DNA from: Acidobacteriota bacterium
GTDB taxonomy: Bacteria; Acidobacteriota; Terriglobia; Terriglobales; Acidobacteriaceae
Reading direction: 5' to 3'
NCBI GenBank assembly: GCA_021798235.1
Contig: JAJZMO010000226.1
Location: forward strand, 1 to 10,264
Length of the DNA stretch: 10,264 nt
Numbering within the stretch: position 1 is the first letter of the stretch; every line of letters starts with the position of its first letter. The notes under the pieces were generated by a model. That model was not told the origin of the DNA. It worked only from the letters and a program-made list of their open reading frames with translations, and made no database searches. Shown piece by piece: positions 7,626-10,264 of the stretch. A program made the position numbers and the translations under genes.

Positions 7626-7632
7626 CAGTACT

Positions 7633-8916
7633 ATGAAATTGTTCATTCTCGGCGTTATTGCTCTTCTCGCGTTAACAGCTCAGTCATTCGCTTCCGTTGT
7701 CATCAGCAGCCCCGGTAATGACACCACTTCCGACAATCCTGTCCACTTCGTTGCGTCCGCTTCTACGTCCTGCGCCGCAGGTGTTGCATCCATGGGCGTA
7801 TATGTAAACAACGTGCTCAAATACGTAGTGAATGGCGCCAGCCTCAACACAGATATCGGCCTCGATCCAGGCGTGTATCACTCCGTGGTCCAAGAATGGG
7901 ACTACTGCGGCGGCGTCAGTATGGCAGACACGACAGTTACAGTTGCCAGTCAAAGCGGCGTTTCAGTCACTCTGCCTTATAACAACAGCACTGTGAATAA
8001 CCCCGTGAGCTTTGTCGCAAATGCTACAACAGGTTGCTCTGCAGGCGTTGCGTCCATGGGAATTTACGTCAATAGCCAGCGCGTCTACCTGACCAATGGA
8101 CCAGCACTCAACACTCAGCTCAATCTTTCACCTGGATCCCAGAATGTAGTAATTCAGGAATGGGACAACTGTGGTGGTTCTTCATCCACCAGTGAAACTC
8201 TTAACGTTACAACCGGATCATCGCTTTGGAATTTGCAAGCCAGCGGCGGATGGAATCAATGGGGAGAGCTGCCTCCAGATTATGGGATCTGTTCATCAGA
8301 CCCATGCGGGGGAGTCTGGTGGTCGATGTATCAGCACATCAGCGCAAACTCCTATAGCGGCAACATGACTCAGTACAACATCGGCGGGTCAACCCCCTAT
8401 TCCGATGTTCTCTGGTCCAACCCGGTCCTGGGACAAAACTCCACCCAGGGGATCTACGACACCGGACAGACAATCCTGCCTAATTTACACAACTTTACAT
8501 ACGATACAAATGTTTACGTCACCAACTTCTCTATCACGCAGAACTTAGAATTTGATGTCAATCTGTACGAATACGGGGTCGGCATGGAATGGGGAACGGA
8601 GTGCGATCACCTAGCGGATGGAGTCTGGGATATCTGGAACAATGTAAACGCGCAGTGGGTACCCACCAGTGTACCCTGCCAACTGAACAACGGATGGAAC
8701 CACGTCACAATCAAGGTTCAGAGGGAGTCCAATAACGACCTGCTCTATCAGACTATATCTGTGAATGGCTTCACCTATATTCTTAATCAAACAGTCGCAC
8801 CCTTCTCAGTCCCATACAGTTGGTATGGAGTAACCGTAAACTACCAGATGGATGGAAATTACGATCAGGCGTCAAATACTACTTACGTCGACACTCTCAA
8901 TCTAACCTACTGGTAA
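7633..8916 (+). CDS. Secreted two-Ig-repeat protein with uncharacterised C-terminal domain (paralogue 3)
   Basis: 427 residues, the same architecture as paralogue 1. A Sec signal peptide (1-20) ends at QSFA. Ig-like repeat 1 spans 21-105 (Cys47/Cys92) and repeat 2 spans 106-193 (Cys135/Cys180). The C-terminal domain spans about 197-427, with GWNQWGE, C....C (220/225), TPYSDVLW, LPNLHNFTY, LEFD, GMEWGTEC (Cys324), a PC at 349, GWNHVTIKVQR, LYQTISVNG and a final LNLTYW. All key positions match paralogue 1 within one residue, except that the first C-domain cysteine pair is one residue wider. It has clearly diverged from paralogue 1 along its whole length, so the duplication is not recent. It is likely periplasmic or extracellular. 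It stands 565 bp from paralogue 2 and has its own ribosome-binding site, so separate regulation is likely. The biochemical role is unknown. Confidence 0.9.
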   Translation: MKLFILGVIALLALTAQSFASVVISSPGNDTTSDNPVHFVASASTSCAAGVASMGVYVNNVLKYVVNGASLNTDIGLDPGVYHSVVQEWDYCGGVSMADTTVTVASQSGVSVTLPYNNSTVNNPVSFVANATTGCSAGVASMGIYVNSQRVYLTNGPALNTQLNLSPGSQNVVIQEWDNCGGSSSTSETLNVTTGSSLWNLQASGGWNQWGELPPDYGICSSDPCGGVWWSMYQHISANSYSGNMTQYNIGGSTPYSDVLWSNPVLGQNSTQGIYDTGQTILPNLHNFTYDTNVYVTNFSITQNLEFDVNLYEYGVGMEWGTECDHLADGVWDIWNNVNAQWVPTSVPCQLNNGWNHVTIKVQRESNNDLLYQTISVNGFTYILNQTVAPFSVPYSWYGVTVNYQMDGNYDQASNTTYVDTLNLTYW

Positions 8917-8975
8917 ATGGAGCACCACGAAGCAAGCATTGCGAGGTAGAGTTTCCCACGATGACGCATGTATTA

Positions 8976-9010
8976 TGCACCAGAACGATGAATTCAATCG
9001 TTCTGGTGCA
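8976..9010. repeat. Perfect 14-bp inverted repeat between convergent units
   Basis: TGCACCAGAACGAT (8976-8989) and ATCGTTCTGGTGCA (8997-9010) pair perfectly around the 7-base loop GAATTCA. It begins 60 bp after the paralogue 3 stop codon and ends about 30 bp before the transposase remnant. No T-run follows on either side. It may be a structural transcription-stop or RNA-stability element for paralogue 3, or debris from a mobile element. Confidence 0.8.
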
Positions 9011-9041
9011 GTAAGTAACCTCTGAAGAACAGCGAGTTATT

Positions 9042-9524
9042 GGCGCGCACGCGGGCCCTGGTTCGGTTCCTGCGCTTCTCGACTTCCTCTACACCTGCTT
9101 TGGTCTTCACACGGCGCGATGTCATGTTCTGCGCTCCAGGCGCGGCTTGATGAATCGCCTCGGTCTGACCCTGACCCCCACAGCGTCACCCCAGACCTTC
9201 CTCGCTTCGCCGTGCAGCAGATCCGGCAGCATGCGCACGTCAGAGACCGCCGCCGCCGTCGAGCAGACCGCTGGTGATTCATACAGCGCATCTTCCACCC
9301 CGGGATCCGACAACGCGAACCGCTGCTGCAGAAAGTAAACCCGCAACATGATCTCAAGCCCACAGGCTTGCGGCCATCTCGCCCTTCGAATAATGCGGTG
9401 CGACCAAAGCCAACAACCCGGCCGACGACATCACCGCATCCATCTCTTTAAGAAGCTGCTCCCGAGGGGTCTTCTTCGAATCGCGCTGAAACTCTGCCTG
9501 ATGGGCCAACGTCATCTGCCGCAT
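9042..9524 (-). pseudogene. Degenerate IS5-family transposase remnant
   Basis: The pieces of an IS5-type DDE transposase are recognisable in order but in shifting frames. From ATG 9524 it reads MRQMTLAHQAEFQ...KKTPREQLLKEMDAVM, with a purine-rich GGAGGAGAAG site upstream. Near 9385 a base is missing (GAGATGG where GAGAATGG is expected), and another is missing near 9355. The frame then gives MLRVYFLQQRFALSDPGVEDALYESPA (9349-9269). This runs almost directly into AAAVSDV..LPDLLHGEARKVWGD (9256-9176), so roughly 100 residues containing the first catalytic Asp are deleted. A further shift leads to QTEAIHQAAPGAQNM and a basic stretch ending RNRTRARVRA (9167-9042). The expected continuation, with the catalytic Glu, is absent. 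Only the central Asp (WGD) survives, so it cannot be active. Terminal inverted repeats were not found. Confidence 0.88.
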
Positions 9525-9614
9525 GCGCGATCTTCTCCTCCACTCCACATTACCCACCACAGCTCTGGATCGGGGAGTTCTTCAGGGGCCTTAAAGAACC
9601 TTCATATTGACGAT

Positions 9615-10264
9615 TTATTTTCTATGTACATTCGTATCTCCACTTGCCTTGAGGCATTCAGGAAAGTGCGCAGTTATACATTTCCACACCTCCGCCTTCG
9701 CATCCTCCACTTGCGAGGGTGGAATAACCTGAATAAAACGAGTCAAATCTCTAAGTCGCAAATACGACTCGCGGTTGCTTTTAACGAATTCAATCGGATA
9801 CTCTGGCTTACGGATATGCGCTGCCACGGGATCAGCATCTATAACAAAACCCACATCTGGGGATGGGACAGCGGCGAGCAGCATTTTTGAATAGAGGCGT
9901 ATCAGAGAATTCTGAAGATTGAAATTCGTAATTTCGTCGTAAATGTAACGATCACATATAATTATGTCTACTTGGTCTCGCTTCGCTCTCCTCAATGTTG
10001 CACGGAGAGACAGGGTATCCAGAAGGTAGATCACTAAACGCACGCAGGTCATTAATGGTGAGCGAACGTTCTTGTCTCGCCTTTGGATCGGAGCATTCGG
10101 AGCGCCAATCCCTTTGTCCCCTTTGAATAACTTAAAAGCGGTTGCTTCACGACCCGACTTGAACACGGCGATGTCATCCCAGAAGCGCAACAATTTGACA
10201 CGCAGTCCCCTGCTTTGCAAACGCTCGCGTAGGAAATCAATCTGAGTGCTTTTCCCCGCCCCAT
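9615..10264 (-). CDS. Thymidylate-kinase-like P-loop protein, 5' end outside the window
   Basis: 215 C-terminal residues are visible; the reading frame continues past the right edge, so the start is missing. The first visible residues, GAGKSTQ, are a Walker A motif, which in this family is usually preceded by an Asp. Next come FWDD (about 27-30), FKGDKG (46-51), RRDKNVRS (61-68) and CDRYIYDE (103-110), which holds the DR motif of thymidylate and deoxynucleoside kinases. VIDADP (140-145) and RKPEYP..F...NR..Y (151-167) look like the lid and following helix. The family transfers phosphate from ATP to a nucleotide such as dTMP. The AYQ element that follows DRY in housekeeping thymidylate kinases is not seen, so this is more likely a divergent paralogue than the essential enzyme, and its substrate is uncertain. 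It ends with TAA at 9615-9617, about 90 bp from the transposase remnant, and has no visible partner gene. Confidence 0.85.
   Translation of the reverse strand, partial: GAGKSTQIDFLRERLQSRGLRVKLLRFWDDIAVFKSGREATAFKLFKGDKGIGAPNAPIQRRDKNVRSPLMTCVRLVIYLLDTLSLRATLRRAKRDQVDIIICDRYIYDEITNFNLQNSLIRLYSKMLLAAVPSPDVGFVIDADPVAAHIRKPEYPIEFVKSNRESYLRLRDLTRFIQVIPPSQVEDAKAEVWKCITAHFPECLKASGDTNVHRK

Larger units (their letters stand above)
7068..7632. other. 565-bp intergenic leader of paralogue 3
   Basis: No gene is convincing here. The stretch contains an AT-rich palindrome (7237-7251), then an A8 run (7251-7258) and a T8 run (7272-7279) flanking 13 bases. Further on are an 8-base inverted repeat (7424-7431 with 7447-7454, TGGCTAAG/CTTAGCCA, 15-base spacer) and a second palindrome just before the gene (7590-7602). 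A weak promoter-like pair, TTGCCT (7261-7266) and TACCAT (7283-7288) with a 16-bp spacer, sits next to the first palindrome. The length contrasts with the 31-bp gap upstream and suggests that paralogue 3 is expressed separately. Confidence 0.6.

Noticed and set aside
8976..9010. Intrinsic terminator for paralogue 3
   Set aside because: The stem is strong but neither strand has a T-run after it, so I list it only as an inverted repeat.
9348..9890. 180-codon plus-strand frame
   Set aside because: It is antisense to the start of the transposase remnant and to the kinase gene, both of which have clear family motifs on the minus strand.

Overview
The window looks like chromosomal DNA of an acidobacterium, probably class Terriglobia. 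The basis is an Oar-like TonB-dependent receptor with an N-terminal carboxypeptidase-regulatory-like domain and the LPLNGRDF signature, a family strongly expanded there, together with secreted Ig-like proteins of a type I associate with that group. The assignment is from recalled family patterns, not a search.

Layout. Positions 1-293 are 3.5 identical copies of an 83-bp GC-rich tandem repeat that runs off the left edge. A long imperfect hairpin (301-341) and a strong rho-independent terminator (464-510, acting on the minus strand) follow. The terminator lies downstream of a large minus-strand gene (685-4140) for the TonB-dependent outer-membrane receptor. A gene-free divergent region of about 740 bp (4141-4879) separates it from three plus-strand paralogues: 4880-6169, 6201-7067 and 7633-8916. 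All three encode exported proteins that share one C-terminal domain of about 230 residues. The first and third carry a Sec signal peptide and two Ig-like repeats. The middle one is a predicted lipoprotein in which a Gly/Ser-rich linker replaces the Ig repeats. The first two are 31 bp apart and probably co-transcribed; the third has a 565-bp leader with two palindromes and probably its own promoter. A 14-bp perfect hairpin (8976-9010) follows, then a decayed IS5-family transposase on the minus strand (9042-9524), then a 5'-truncated, minus-strand thymidylate-kinase-like P-loop protein (9615 to the right edge).

The three-paralogue cluster is the most interesting part. One uncharacterised exported domain is delivered in two ways: on Ig stalks, and on a lipid anchor with a flexible linker. 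Cysteine spacing is rigid: 45 residues in all four Ig repeats and 25 residues in the second half of all three C-terminal domains. All three proteins end in Tyr-Trp. A beta-sandwich (lectin/glucanase-like) fold acting at the cell surface is my inference. A link to the divergent TonB receptor (binding or capturing a polymer for import) is speculative and rests only on adjacency. The cluster and the kinase gene are visibly less GC-rich than the receptor gene, and mobile-element debris lies close by, so lateral acquisition of the region is possible.
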